From assembly GCF_002354895.1 (NCBI RefSeq), contig NZ_CP023439.1:3596001-3660000 (forward strand): 64,000 nt of DNA. The letters are read 5' to 3'. Source of the DNA: Thauera sp. K11 (GTDB lineage: Bacteria; Pseudomonadota; Gammaproteobacteria; Burkholderiales; Rhodocyclaceae). Position 1 is the stretch's first letter, and each line of letters opens with the position of its first letter. The notes beneath the pieces were generated by a model. The model was not told the origin of the DNA. It did no database searches and saw nothing but the letters and a program-made list of their open reading frames with translations. The position numbers and the translations under genes were made by a program. Shown here one piece after another: positions 8,700-16,121 of the stretch.

Positions 8700-9437
8700 T
8701 CAGCGGACGATGACCACCTTCTGGTAGAGCCCGCCGAAGGCCGTCGTCCGGGTGACGGCGGCGGGGTCGATGCCCTGCGGCAGGTAGTGCGCGACGTCGT
8801 GCCGCCAGAGGTCGAGCGCGAAGGGCTCCAGCGTGCGCAGCACCAGCCGCATCGGCCAGCGCAGCGGATGCCAGCGCGCCGGCCGGTGGTAATCGACGAT
8901 GATCACCTTGCCGCCCGGGCGCGTCACCCTCAGTGCCTCGGCCAGCGAGGCGCGGCGCACGTCCTCCGGCTGCTCGTGCAGCAGGAAGAACAGCAGCGCG
9001 GCATCGACGCTCGCATCGGGGAACTGCAGCGCGCTCGAATCCTGGCGGTGCAGCCGCACCGGCACGTCCGTGCCCAGCTTGCGGCGCAGGTTGGCGAGCT
9101 GGATCGGCGCCACGTCGACCACGTCCAGCCGGCCCTCGCCATGGAGGCGCGCGGCGATGCGCTGGGTGAAGTCGCCATACACGCAGGCAATCTGCAGCAC
9201 CTGCTGCCCGATGCGTTCGCCCAGCTCGGCCAGCGCCGCGTCGCGCAAGCGGCGGAAGTTGCCCCACAGGATCAGGTTCACCAGCCATTCGCGCTCGAAC
9301 ACGCGCACCGCGTTGGGGTGCAGGTAGGCCCACCAGTAGACCTTCTGCAGGTAGGCGGGGATGCCGGGGGCGGAGAGGCCGGCGGGGGTCGCGGGGTCGC
9401 CATAGACCGGGGCGATGGCGTCGGGGTTGTCGTTCAT
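8700..9437 (-). CDS. rquA: Rhodoquinone biosynthesis protein RquA
   Basis: A 245-residue protein related to class I SAM-dependent methyltransferases but with an unusual motif I (LQIACVYGDFT instead of the acidic, glycine-rich loop). The N-terminal YLQKVYWWAYLHP, the following FEREWLVNLILWGNFRRL and the C-terminal FGGLYQK are features I associate with RquA. RquA converts ubiquinone to rhodoquinone by transferring an amino group from SAM, giving a low-potential quinone for fumarate reduction under low oxygen. The gene stands alone, convergent with the GGDEF-EAL gene. No strong ribosome site is seen before ATG 9437. The main alternative is another UbiE-like methyltransferase. Confidence 0.8.
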   Translation of the reverse strand: MNDNPDAIAPVYGDPATPAGLSAPGIPAYLQKVYWWAYLHPNAVRVFEREWLVNLILWGNFRRLRDAALAELGERIGQQVLQIACVYGDFTQRIAARLHGEGRLDVVDVAPIQLANLRRKLGTDVPVRLHRQDSSALQFPDASVDAALLFFLLHEQPEDVRRASLAEALRVTRPGGKVIIVDYHRPARWHPLRWPMRLVLRTLEPFALDLWRHDVAHYLPQGIDPAAVTRTTAFGGLYQKVVIVR

Positions 9438-9679
9438 GCTGGGGCCGGATGGGGATCGTCGCGCCGGGCCGTCGTGCGGCCGCGGCATTGTGCACGTCGT
9501 CGTGCCAAGGGATTGCCTTGCCGCGCCGCCGCCGGGCGCGGCGCGCCGTCAGCGGCGGCCGTGCGCGCCGGTCATACGCGGATGCACTGGGCGATGCTAA
9601 CAGAGGCGGCGGTCCGCGTCCCGCCGGCACGGGCGCCCCTTCCCGCAGGGCGTTGCCTGCAGGACGCCCGCCCGGCGCG

Positions 9680-10621
9680 CTAGACCCCGATCCACGGCAA
9701 CGGCGGCGCCACCAGCGGCGGGCCGTCCCAGCCCTCGATGCGGCCGAAGCGCTCGCCGCCCGCCTCCCAGTCGCGCTGCGCGCGGGCGATGTCCGCCTTG
9801 TCGTGGCCGACGAAGTTCCACCACATCAGCACTTCCGTGCCGAACGGCGCGCCGCCCAGCAGCAGCGCGCGGGTGCCGGCGGCAAAGCCGACGTCGATGC
9901 CGTCGCGGCCGCTGCCCAGGTCGGCGAGTTCATTGACGCCGAACTGCTCGCCCTCGACCGTCACCGCGCCCTCCAGCGGCAGCACGCAATGCTCGAAGCC
10001 CGGTTCGAGCGGCAGCCGCAGGCGGGTTTCGGCGGGCGCATGCACGTCCAGCCCCACCAGCGGCGAATACAGCCGCGCCGGGGACTCCCGCCCGCCCCAG
10101 CGGCCGGCCAGCAGCGTGAAGCGGCAGCCGTGCTCGTCCCACAGCGGCAGATCGGGATAGTGGTCGAAGGCCGGCGCACAGTCCCGGTCATCCGCCGGCA
10201 GCGCGATCCACAACTGCGCCGCATGCAGCCGGCGCTCGCCCGGCAGCGATTCCTCGGTATGCGAGATGCCGCGCCCGGCCGTCATCAGGTTCACCTGTCC
10301 GGGCCGGATCACCTGCACGTGGCCCAGGCTGTCGCGATGGAGGATCTCGCCCTCGATCATCCAGGTGAAGGTCTGCAGCCCGATGTGCGGATGCGGCCCC
10401 ACCCGCATCCCCGCCCCCGGCTCGAAACGCGCCGGCCCGGCGTGGTCGAGGAAGCACCAGGCGCCGACCATGCGCCGCTGCCGCGTGGGCACCAGCCGGC
10501 TCACCGGCACCCCGCCGCCGATTTCCGCCGTGTGCGCGACGATGCGCTGCAGCCGGGGCGCGCCCGCGTCCGGCAGTCCCGTGGGCGGCGGCGATGCGCC
10601 GAGAGAATCGCGATTGCTCAT
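9680..10621 (-). CDS. Pirin family protein
   Basis: A 313-residue bicupin of the pirin family. The N-terminal cupin contains the metal-binding pattern HPHIGLQTFTWMIEGEILHRDSLG; the two His, a later His and Glu normally bind iron. The second cupin begins near residue 190. Some bacterial pirins have quercetinase activity and others regulate pyruvate metabolism, so the exact role is open. A strong GGAGG ribosome site precedes ATG 10621. It is divergent from the iron-box-controlled small gene at 10849. Confidence 0.92.
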   Translation of the reverse strand: MSNRDSLGASPPPTGLPDAGAPRLQRIVAHTAEIGGGVPVSRLVPTRQRRMVGAWCFLDHAGPARFEPGAGMRVGPHPHIGLQTFTWMIEGEILHRDSLGHVQVIRPGQVNLMTAGRGISHTEESLPGERRLHAAQLWIALPADDRDCAPAFDHYPDLPLWDEHGCRFTLLAGRWGGRESPARLYSPLVGLDVHAPAETRLRLPLEPGFEHCVLPLEGAVTVEGEQFGVNELADLGSGRDGIDVGFAAGTRALLLGGAPFGTEVLMWWNFVGHDKADIARAQRDWEAGGERFGRIEGWDGPPLVAPPLPWIGV

Positions 10622-10811
10622 GGTTGCCTCCTGTCATGTATGGCGGTGCCCGGCTCCGCAGCCATGCGCGGAACCGCGACGGAACGGGTCTACCTCACCT
10701 TGGCCGGCGGTACAACGGCGGCGTCCGCCATGCCCCGCGCACCGACGCCGGACGGGAGGCGGTCGCCTGCAGGCCGTTGCCGAAGCGCTTGACATCCTGA
10801 GCCGATTTCAT

Positions 10812-10830
10812 GATATTAAGAATCATTCTC
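10812..10830 (+). promoter_or_regulatory. Fur box
   Basis: The 19-base sequence GATATTAAGAATCATTCTC matches the Fur consensus GATAATGATAATCATTATC at 15 of 19 positions. It lies in one of the few AT-rich patches of the region, 18 bases before the ATG at 10849. It probably places the small gene(s) downstream under iron repression. Confidence 0.75.
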
Positions 10831-10848
10831 AAATAAAAAGGTGCCCGC

Positions 10849-11148
10849 ATGGCAATGGACCCGACCCTGGAGCAGACACGCCTGCTGGCCGGCGTGCTGG
10901 CCCACGTCTCGTGCTACCTCGACACCGGCTGTCCGCGTGCCGCCTTCCAGGCGGGCCTTCTGCTGCGTCGTCTCGACGCCGGCATCATGGATCGGGAGCT
11001 GATGACATCATGCGAGCAACTGGACCAGGCGATATCCCGTCGACGACATCCCTGCGGCGCAGGCGGAACCGGCGATGCATCGACTTCGAAGCCGCCTCGC
11101 TCGCGCTCTTCGCGCGCCTGCGCCTCGGCCATCCCGTTTCCGGGCTGA
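10849..11148 (+). CDS. Small iron-regulated protein, function unknown; possible frameshift
   Basis: An open frame of 99 codons directly behind a Fur box, with AAAAAGG about 8 bases before the ATG. The first 62 residues (starting MAMDPTLEQTRLLAGVLAHV, with SCYLDTGCPRAAFQAGLLLRRL following) look like a real helical protein with normal codon use. After that the third-position GC falls and the sequence becomes Ser/Arg-rich. High third-position GC then continues in the +1-shifted frame (see the overlapping entry), so the true product may be one protein of about 115 residues broken by a frameshift. I do not recognise the family. Confidence 0.45.
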   Translation: MAMDPTLEQTRLLAGVLAHVSCYLDTGCPRAAFQAGLLLRRLDAGIMDRELMTSCEQLDQAISRRRHPCGAGGTGDASTSKPPRSRSSRACASAIPFPG

Positions 11149-11192
11149 CCGAAGAAGGCCGCGTCGTTCCGCTGCATCGTCCACCCGGCTGA
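11010..11192 (+). CDS. Overlapping small ORF, probably the continuation of the preceding gene
   Basis: Sixty codons from an internal ATG at 11010. The second half (CIDFEAASLALFARLRLGHP and then VSGLTEEGRVVPLHRP) has the codon bias of a real coding region, unlike the competing frame of the gene starting at 10849. It may be an independent, translationally coupled gene. More likely, it is the natural C-terminus of the upstream gene after an indel around 11010-11060. No family recognised. Confidence 0.3.
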   Translation: MRATGPGDIPSTTSLRRRRNRRCIDFEAASLALFARLRLGHPVSGLTEEGRVVPLHRPPG

Positions 11193-11383
11193 AAGCGATG
11201 CATGCGCCCCTCTCCGCACGCCCGGCGCCCGGCACGCACGGCGGCCGGCCTCTCCTGCTCTTCCGGGAGCAAGCCGGGCCACGGCAGCCGGCCCATCGGG
11301 AACCGCATGGCGCCCGCGCGCCGCGGTTCCGCCCGCCCGGACCGGATGCGACGCGGCCCCGAATTTCTCGAGGAGTTTCCGAC

Positions 11384-11575
11384 ATGCAGGCACCGCACAA
11401 CCGACTGCCCGGCTGGAGCCGCATCCTTCTGCACGCCTGCGTGGTGTTCGCTTTCCTCATCGTGACCGGCATCGCCGACGCGCACGAAACCTCCGCCCCC
11501 GCACTCCAGGCGGCCGGCCAGAGGGCCGCATCCGCGCCGCCCCCTGCCGCGGCGCGGCAGCACGCCATGCCGTAG
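11384..11575 (+). CDS. Small exported or membrane-anchored protein, unknown
   Basis: A 63-residue protein with an AGGAG site 8 bases before ATG 11384. Residues 11-33 form a hydrophobic signal-like helix (SRILLHACVVFAFLIVTGIA) followed by a plausible cleavage site (ADA/HE) and a short Ala/Pro-rich tail. It could be a small periplasmic peptide or a single-pass membrane protein. It lies downstream of the Fur-controlled small genes on the same strand. I do not recognise a family. Confidence 0.4.
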   Translation: MQAPHNRLPGWSRILLHACVVFAFLIVTGIADAHETSAPALQAAGQRAASAPPPAAARQHAMP

Positions 11576-11726
11576 AGCGCCGCGGCTGCCGTTTTCAGAA
11601 GACGGCTACACGGGGGTGCGCAAATCGGCCCGGCTGGCATTGCGCAGATCGGGACGCGCAAAGGGACGGGCCGGCGATTCCTGCGCGCCGGCAAGCGCTG
11701 CGCCGGCACGCCCGCGCCTTGCCGGC

Positions 11727-12794
11727 TCACCGGGCTTCGTACCAGCCCCTGGATGCATTGACGACGCGCACCACCAGCAGCATCACCGGCACTTCGATGA
11801 GCACGCCGACGACGGTCGCCAGCGCCGCGCCCGATTCGAAGCCGAACAGGCTGATGGCCGCGGCCACGGCAAGCTCGAAGAAGTTCGAGGCGCCGATGAG
11901 CGCCGACGGGCAGGCGACGTCGTGCTTCTCGCCGACGGCGCGGTTGAGCCAGTAAGCGAGTGCCGAGTTGAAGAACACCTGGATCAGGATGGGCACGGCG
12001 AGCAGCGCGATCACCAGCGGCTGGCGCAGGATGGCCTCGCCCTGGAAGGCGAACAGCAGCACCAGGGTCAGCAGCAGCGCCGCGATCGACCACGGGCCGA
12101 TCCGCTCCATCGCCGCGTCGAACGCGGCCTGCCCCTGGGCCAGCAGCCGCCTGCGCCAGATCTGGGCCAGCACGACCGGGATGACGATGTAGAGCACGAC
12201 CGAGGTGAACAGCGTGTCCCACGGCACCGTGATGGCCGAGATGCCCAGCAGCAGGCCGACCAGTGGCGCGAACGCGAACACCATGATGGTGTCGTTGAGC
12301 GCGACCTGCGACAGCGTGAACAGCGGATGGCCGTTGGTGAGCCGGCTCCAGACGAACACCATCGCCGTGCACGGCGCCGCCGCCAGCAGGATCAGGCCGG
12401 CGATGTAGCTGTCGAGCTGGTCGGCGGGCAGCATCGGCGCAAACAGGTGGCGGATGAAGAGCCAGCCGAGGAAGGCCATCGAGAAGGGCTTCACCAGCCA
12501 ATTCACGAACAGCGTGACGCCGATGCCGCGCACGTGCTCGCGCACCTCGTGCAGCGCGCCGAAATCGACCTTCACCAGCATCGGGATGATCATCACCCAG
12601 ATCAGCAGGCCGACCGGCAGATTGACCCGGGCCACCTCCATGCGGCCGACGGCCTGGAACACGCCAGGCAGCCACTGCCCCAGCGCGATGCCGGTGACGA
12701 TGCACAGGAACACCCAGACGGTGAGGTAGCGCTCGAAAACGCTCATCGGCGCACCCGCCGCCACCTTGGCCGTCACTTCACATTGGACCGACAT
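11727..12794 (-). CDS. acr3: Arsenite efflux transporter, ACR3 family
   Basis: A 355-residue, ten-helix membrane protein of the ACR3 class (bile acid/sodium symporter superfamily), which extrudes arsenite from the cytoplasm. It begins with the family pattern MSVFERYLTVWVFLCIVTGI near residues 17-36 and contains the conserved Cys in LLAAAPCTAMVFVWS. A GAGGAGG site precedes ATG 12794. It is the third gene of the arsR-arsC-acr3 operon, 9 bp after arsC. Confidence 0.95.
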   Translation of the reverse strand: MSVQCEVTAKVAAGAPMSVFERYLTVWVFLCIVTGIALGQWLPGVFQAVGRMEVARVNLPVGLLIWVMIIPMLVKVDFGALHEVREHVRGIGVTLFVNWLVKPFSMAFLGWLFIRHLFAPMLPADQLDSYIAGLILLAAAPCTAMVFVWSRLTNGHPLFTLSQVALNDTIMVFAFAPLVGLLLGISAITVPWDTLFTSVVLYIVIPVVLAQIWRRRLLAQGQAAFDAAMERIGPWSIAALLLTLVLLFAFQGEAILRQPLVIALLAVPILIQVFFNSALAYWLNRAVGEKHDVACPSALIGASNFFELAVAAAISLFGFESGAALATVVGVLIEVPVMLLVVRVVNASRGWYEAR

Positions 12795-12803
12795 GATGCC
12801 TCC

Positions 12804-13217
12804 TCACAGTCCCAGCGCCTCGCGGACCGCCGGCAGCAGCCGGGCGCGGATGTCGTCGCGCACCGCGACGAAGCGTTCCAACGGCTCGCCGTGCGGATCG
12901 TGGAACGGCAGGTGGATGCGCGGCAGCGGGCGCGGGAATACCGGGCAGCTCTCCTTGGCGTTGTCGCAGACGGTGACGACGAGGTCGATGGGTTCGTTCA
13001 GCACGGCATCGATGTCCTTCGGATGGAGGCCGTCGGTCGGCAGTCCCGCGAGCTTCAGCGCTTCGATGGCGCCATCGGCCACCTTGGACTGCGGCACGGT
13101 GCCGGCCGACAGCGCACGGACCCGGCCAGCCAGGTCGTGGTTGAGGATGGCCTCGGCCATCTGCGAGCGGCAGGCGTTTCCGGTGCAGAGAATCAGCACG
13201 GTCCTGGGTGCGGTCAT
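12804..13217 (-). CDS. arsC: Arsenate reductase ArsC, thioredoxin-coupled type
   Basis: A 137-residue protein with the low-molecular-weight phosphatase fold. The P-loop C11-T-G-N-A-C-R-S is at the N-terminus. Cys84 and Cys91 (CDNAKESC) match the redox cascade Cys82/Cys89 of thioredoxin-linked ArsC. It reduces arsenate to arsenite for export by the adjacent ACR3. The ATG at 13217 overlaps the arsR stop by 4 bases, so the genes are translationally coupled. Confidence 0.93.
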   Translation of the reverse strand: MTAPRTVLILCTGNACRSQMAEAILNHDLAGRVRALSAGTVPQSKVADGAIEALKLAGLPTDGLHPKDIDAVLNEPIDLVVTVCDNAKESCPVFPRPLPRIHLPFHDPHGEPLERFVAVRDDIRARLLPAVREALGL

Positions 13218-13573
13218 GGGGCGTCCTTCGTGGCGGTGGTCCGACGCTTGTCGATGGTGCTGCAGCCTTCTGCCTTGGGCAGGCAGGCATTGCCCTGGCA
13301 GCAGTTGCTGGTGAGGAAGGCAATCAGTTCGTCCATCGTGTCGTACCTGGCCGAGTAGTGGATGAAGCGGCTTTCGCGCTCGCCCTCGATGAGGCCGACC
13401 CGGCTGAGGTGGGCCAGGTGGAAGGAAAGCGTGGCCGGGACGAGGCCCAGCCGTTCGCCGATGGCGCTCGCATTGAGCCCGTCCGGACCCGCTTCCACCA
13501 GCAGGCGGAAGATGGAAAGGCGGGTCTCGTGGCCGAGCGCGGCAAGGAGTTCGGCTGCGTTCAATGTTTCCAT
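13214..13573 (-). CDS. arsR: ArsR-family arsenic-responsive repressor
   Basis: A 119-residue winged-helix repressor of the ArsR/SmtB family, heading the arsenic operon. The recognition helix lies around residues 45-60 (ATLSFHLAHLSRVGLIEG). Near the C-terminus are C91-C92-x4-C97 and C104, an arrangement like the C-terminal arsenite site of Acidithiobacillus ArsR rather than the helix-3 site of plasmid R773 ArsR. The start at METLN (13573) matches family proteins; an earlier in-frame ATG at 13609 would add 12 atypical residues. The start codon lies inside a likely operator, with a -10-like sequence just upstream. Confidence 0.9.
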   Translation of the reverse strand: METLNAAELLAALGHETRLSIFRLLVEAGPDGLNASAIGERLGLVPATLSFHLAHLSRVGLIEGERESRFIHYSARYDTMDELIAFLTSNCCQGNACLPKAEGCSTIDKRRTTATKDAP

Positions 13574-13586
13574 TATTTGAATAATA
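13572..13586 (-). promoter_or_regulatory. arsR operator and -10 region, overlapping the start codon
   Basis: The perfect inverted repeat ATTAT-TTGA-ATAAT (13572-13585) overlaps the arsR ATG. On the minus strand it includes TATTAT (13586-13581), which would place the transcription start at or next to the A of ATG. ArsR binding here would block its own promoter. No ribosome site precedes the ATG, which suggests a leaderless message. Confidence 0.5.
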
Positions 13587-13690
13587 TCGAAATATGGAAA
13601 CCGAACCATACGCCATCCGGAGCCCTTTCGTCCACGGCAAGAACGATCGGATCACATGCCCGCCCTCCCCGGCAGCCGCTACCTCCGTGG

Positions 13691-13707
13691 ATTCGCATAT
13701 CTGCAAT
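13691..13707 (+). promoter_or_regulatory. LysR-type T-N11-A dyad upstream of the aniline operon
   Basis: ATTCGCATATCTGCAAT has ATT/AAT ends around an 11-base core, the form of a LysR-type recognition site. Its centre is about 64 bp upstream of the transcription start predicted from the -10-like TACATT at 13751-13756, the usual place for the regulatory binding site. The probable ligand-bound activator is the LysR protein at 19140-20057. Confidence 0.45.
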
Positions 13708-13721
13708 CCGGAGTCGCAGTT

Positions 13722-13735
13722 TTGATCTTCATCAA
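13722..13735 (+). promoter_or_regulatory. FNR/ANR-type box before the aniline operon
   Basis: TTGATCTTCATCAA is a perfect TTGAT-N4-ATCAA site for FNR/ANR/DNR-type regulators. It lies 76 bases before the first gene of the aniline cluster. Relative to a possible -10 (TACATT, 13751-13756) its centre is near -34, overlapping the -35 region. This would favour repression under low oxygen, but the promoter is not mapped and activation is possible. Confidence 0.7.
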
Positions 13736-13810
13736 AAAAACGGCACCTTTTACATTCTGAGCGCGTTGCACACGACGCCCCAACAAAGAAGAGACATGAG
13801 GAGACATCAG

Positions 13811-15289
13811 ATGAGCAAGAGATTCATCGAGCAGCACAACCTGTGGACCGACGCGCAGCGGGCCGCCGCGCGGGAGGTCCTGGAGCGGATCGAGAAGGAA
13901 GGCATCCAGATGGTGCGCCTGTCGTGGTCGGACCAGTACGGCCTGCTGCGCGGCAAGATGCTTTCGGTCTCCGCGCTGAAGTCGGCGTTCGCGAGCGGTT
14001 CCGAGATCACGATGGCGCCCTTCTTCTTCGATACGGCGAGCGCCATCGTCTTCAACCCCTTCGAAGCCGGCGGCGGCTTCGGTTCGTCGGAGCTGGCGGG
14101 CAGCCCGAACGTGGTGATGGTGCCGGACCCAGCCACGTTCCGCGTCCTGCCGTGGGCCGATCGCACTGGCTGGATGCTGGCCGACCTGTACATGCGCAGC
14201 GGGCGCCCCTTTTCCCTCAGCCCGCGCGCCATCCTGCGCAAGGCGCTGGCGGAGCTGGCGGAGGCGGGCTACGAGATCAGGGCCGGCCTGGAGGTGGAGT
14301 GGTATCTGACGCGCATCGTCGATCCCTGTCTCGACCCCGAGACCATCGGCGGCCCGGGCACCCCCGCCGCGCCGCCCAAGGTCATGCCGGTGGCCAAGGG
14401 CTACTCCTACCTGCTGGAGAACCACCTGGACGAGGTCGAGCCGATCATGGCCGAAGTCCGGCAGCATCTGCTCGCCCTGGGCATGCCCCTGCGCAGCATG
14501 GAGGACGAGTGGGCGCCCAGCCAGATGGAGACCACGTTCGACGTCATGGCCGGAATGGAACTGGCCGACACGATGATGCTGTTCCGCAGCGCGGTGAAGC
14601 AGATCTGCCGGCGGCGCGGCCATCTCGCCAGCTTCATGTGCAAGCCGCGGATTCCCGGCTTCTACGCCTCGGGCTGGCACCTGCACCAGTCGCTGGTGGA
14701 CACCGCGAGCGGGCAGAACCGGTTCATCCCGCAGGAGGGCGAGCCGCTGTCGGCGCTGGGCAGGGCCTACGTCGGCGGGCTGCTCGAGCATGCCTGTGCC
14801 GCCTCCAGCTTCACCACCCCGACGGTCAACGGCTATCGCCGCCGCCGGCCGTACTCGCTCGCGCCCGACCGCGTGACGTGGGCGATGGACAACCGCGCGG
14901 CGATGGCGCGGGTCATCTCCGCCCCCGGCGACCCGGCCAGCCGGGTCGAGAACCGGGTGGGCGAACCCGCCGCCAACCCTTACCTCTACCTCGCCTCACA
15001 GGTGTTCGCGGGGCTCGACGGCATCCGCCGGCACCTCGATCCGGGCCCGCTCCAGGAAACCCCCTACGCCGCCGACGTGACCATCCTGCCGACCAGCCTG
15101 TCGGCGGCACTCGACGCCCTGGGCGGCTCGCAGATGTACCGCGAAGCGTTCGGCGGCGAGTTCATCGACTACTGGCTGCACCTGCGCCGCAGCGAGTGGA
15201 ACCGCTTCGTGGCGGCCGAAGGCGAGGCGGGAGCCGCGTCCGACGAAGTCACCGAGTGGGAACACCGCGAGTATTTCGAACTGATGTGA
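13811..15289 (+). CDS. adoQ: Glutamine-synthetase-like gamma-glutamylanilide synthase (AdoQ/TdnQ/AtdA1)
   Basis: A 492-residue protein of the glutamine synthetase superfamily. It has the N-terminal beta-grasp domain (VRLSWSDQYGLLRGKML) and the C-terminal catalytic domain, with LEVEWYL carrying the metal-binding Glu pattern, GWHLHQSL and NGYRRRRPYSLAP. In aniline degraders the homologue ligates glutamate to aniline using ATP, giving gamma-glutamylanilide. Its place as first gene before an amidotransferase-like gene and Rieske dioxygenase genes matches adoQTA1A2B, so this role is more likely than nitrogen assimilation. ATG 13811 has an AGGAGA site 6 bases upstream; another ATG at 13796 is less well placed. 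Confidence 0.87.
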   Translation: MSKRFIEQHNLWTDAQRAAAREVLERIEKEGIQMVRLSWSDQYGLLRGKMLSVSALKSAFASGSEITMAPFFFDTASAIVFNPFEAGGGFGSSELAGSPNVVMVPDPATFRVLPWADRTGWMLADLYMRSGRPFSLSPRAILRKALAELAEAGYEIRAGLEVEWYLTRIVDPCLDPETIGGPGTPAAPPKVMPVAKGYSYLLENHLDEVEPIMAEVRQHLLALGMPLRSMEDEWAPSQMETTFDVMAGMELADTMMLFRSAVKQICRRRGHLASFMCKPRIPGFYASGWHLHQSLVDTASGQNRFIPQEGEPLSALGRAYVGGLLEHACAASSFTTPTVNGYRRRRPYSLAPDRVTWAMDNRAAMARVISAPGDPASRVENRVGEPAANPYLYLASQVFAGLDGIRRHLDPGPLQETPYAADVTILPTSLSAALDALGGSQMYREAFGGEFIDYWLHLRRSEWNRFVAAEGEAGAASDEVTEWEHREYFELM

Positions 15290-15350
15290 TGCGGCGGGCG
15301 TTCGCCGGACGCACCGGCGGACGCCACGCGGGCAGGAGGCGAGACGGCCA

Positions 15351-16055
15351 ATGAAAAGATTTGCACTTGTATCGTGCTCCGAACGCCTGGGCGAAGAGTT
15401 CCAGCACATGCTGCTGGCGTGCTTCGCCGGGGAAGGGGAGCAGTGGAACGTTCTGTCGCCGGCGGACCCGGACTTCGCCGAGGCGGCCGCCGGCTACGAC
15501 GGCTACGTCCTGAGCGGCAGCGAGAAATCCGTGATGGACGATGCGCACACGCCGCCCGTGCAGCGCCTGCTGGAATGGCTGCGGCACCGCGCGCTGCCGT
15601 CCGGCAGCCCGGTGCTGGGCATCTGCTTCGGCGCCCAGGCGCTGGCGGCAGCCGGCGGCGGCAAGGTGGGCCGCAATCCCGGCGGCGGCTTCCGCCTGGG
15701 CGTGGAGTCGATCCGATGGAACGACGCCGCCTCCCGCTGGCCCGAGGCGGCACAGCCCGCGGCGATCGTCGCCAGCCACGGCGAATGCGTGCTCGACCTG
15801 CCGCCGGGCGGCGTCGGACTGGCGTCGTCCGCCTCGATCCCGCACGAGGTCTTCCTGGTCGGCGACCGCGTGCTGGGCATCCAGGGGCATCCGGAGATGA
15901 GCGCGCATGCGCTGAAGTCGCACTTCATGCCGCTGCATCGCCCGCTTTTCCCGGCGCAGGCATGGCAGGCGGTCGAGCGCGAAGCCGAACTGCCGCTGCA
16001 GCGCGACGGCATGGTCGCGCTCGGCCGGCGCCTGCTGGCGCAGGGCCGGCTGTGA
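15351..16055 (+). CDS. adoT: Class I glutamine amidotransferase-like protein (AdoT/TdnT/AtdA2)
   Basis: A 234-residue class I amidotransferase domain with the catalytic triad in place: Cys92 in LGICFGAQ, and His180 and Glu182 in GHPEM. In aniline clusters the equivalent protein hydrolyses gamma-glutamylanilide and so protects the cell from its accumulation. Strong AGGAGG 11 bases before ATG 15351. It lies 61 bp after adoQ and 66 bp before the dioxygenase large subunit, all on the same strand, indicating one operon. Confidence 0.87.
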   Translation: MKRFALVSCSERLGEEFQHMLLACFAGEGEQWNVLSPADPDFAEAAAGYDGYVLSGSEKSVMDDAHTPPVQRLLEWLRHRALPSGSPVLGICFGAQALAAAGGGKVGRNPGGGFRLGVESIRWNDAASRWPEAAQPAAIVASHGECVLDLPPGGVGLASSASIPHEVFLVGDRVLGIQGHPEMSAHALKSHFMPLHRPLFPAQAWQAVEREAELPLQRDGMVALGRRLLAQGRL

Positions 16056-16121
16056 GCCGGCCTCCACGCGCCGTTCCGCCCGGCACGGCGCCTTACCGAA
16101 TCACGATCCGATGGTGACACC

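Noticed and set aside
13811..15289. Housekeeping glutamine synthetase (glnA)
   Set aside because: The context with Rieske dioxygenase genes and the GlnT/PuuA-like sequence style argue for gamma-glutamylanilide synthase.
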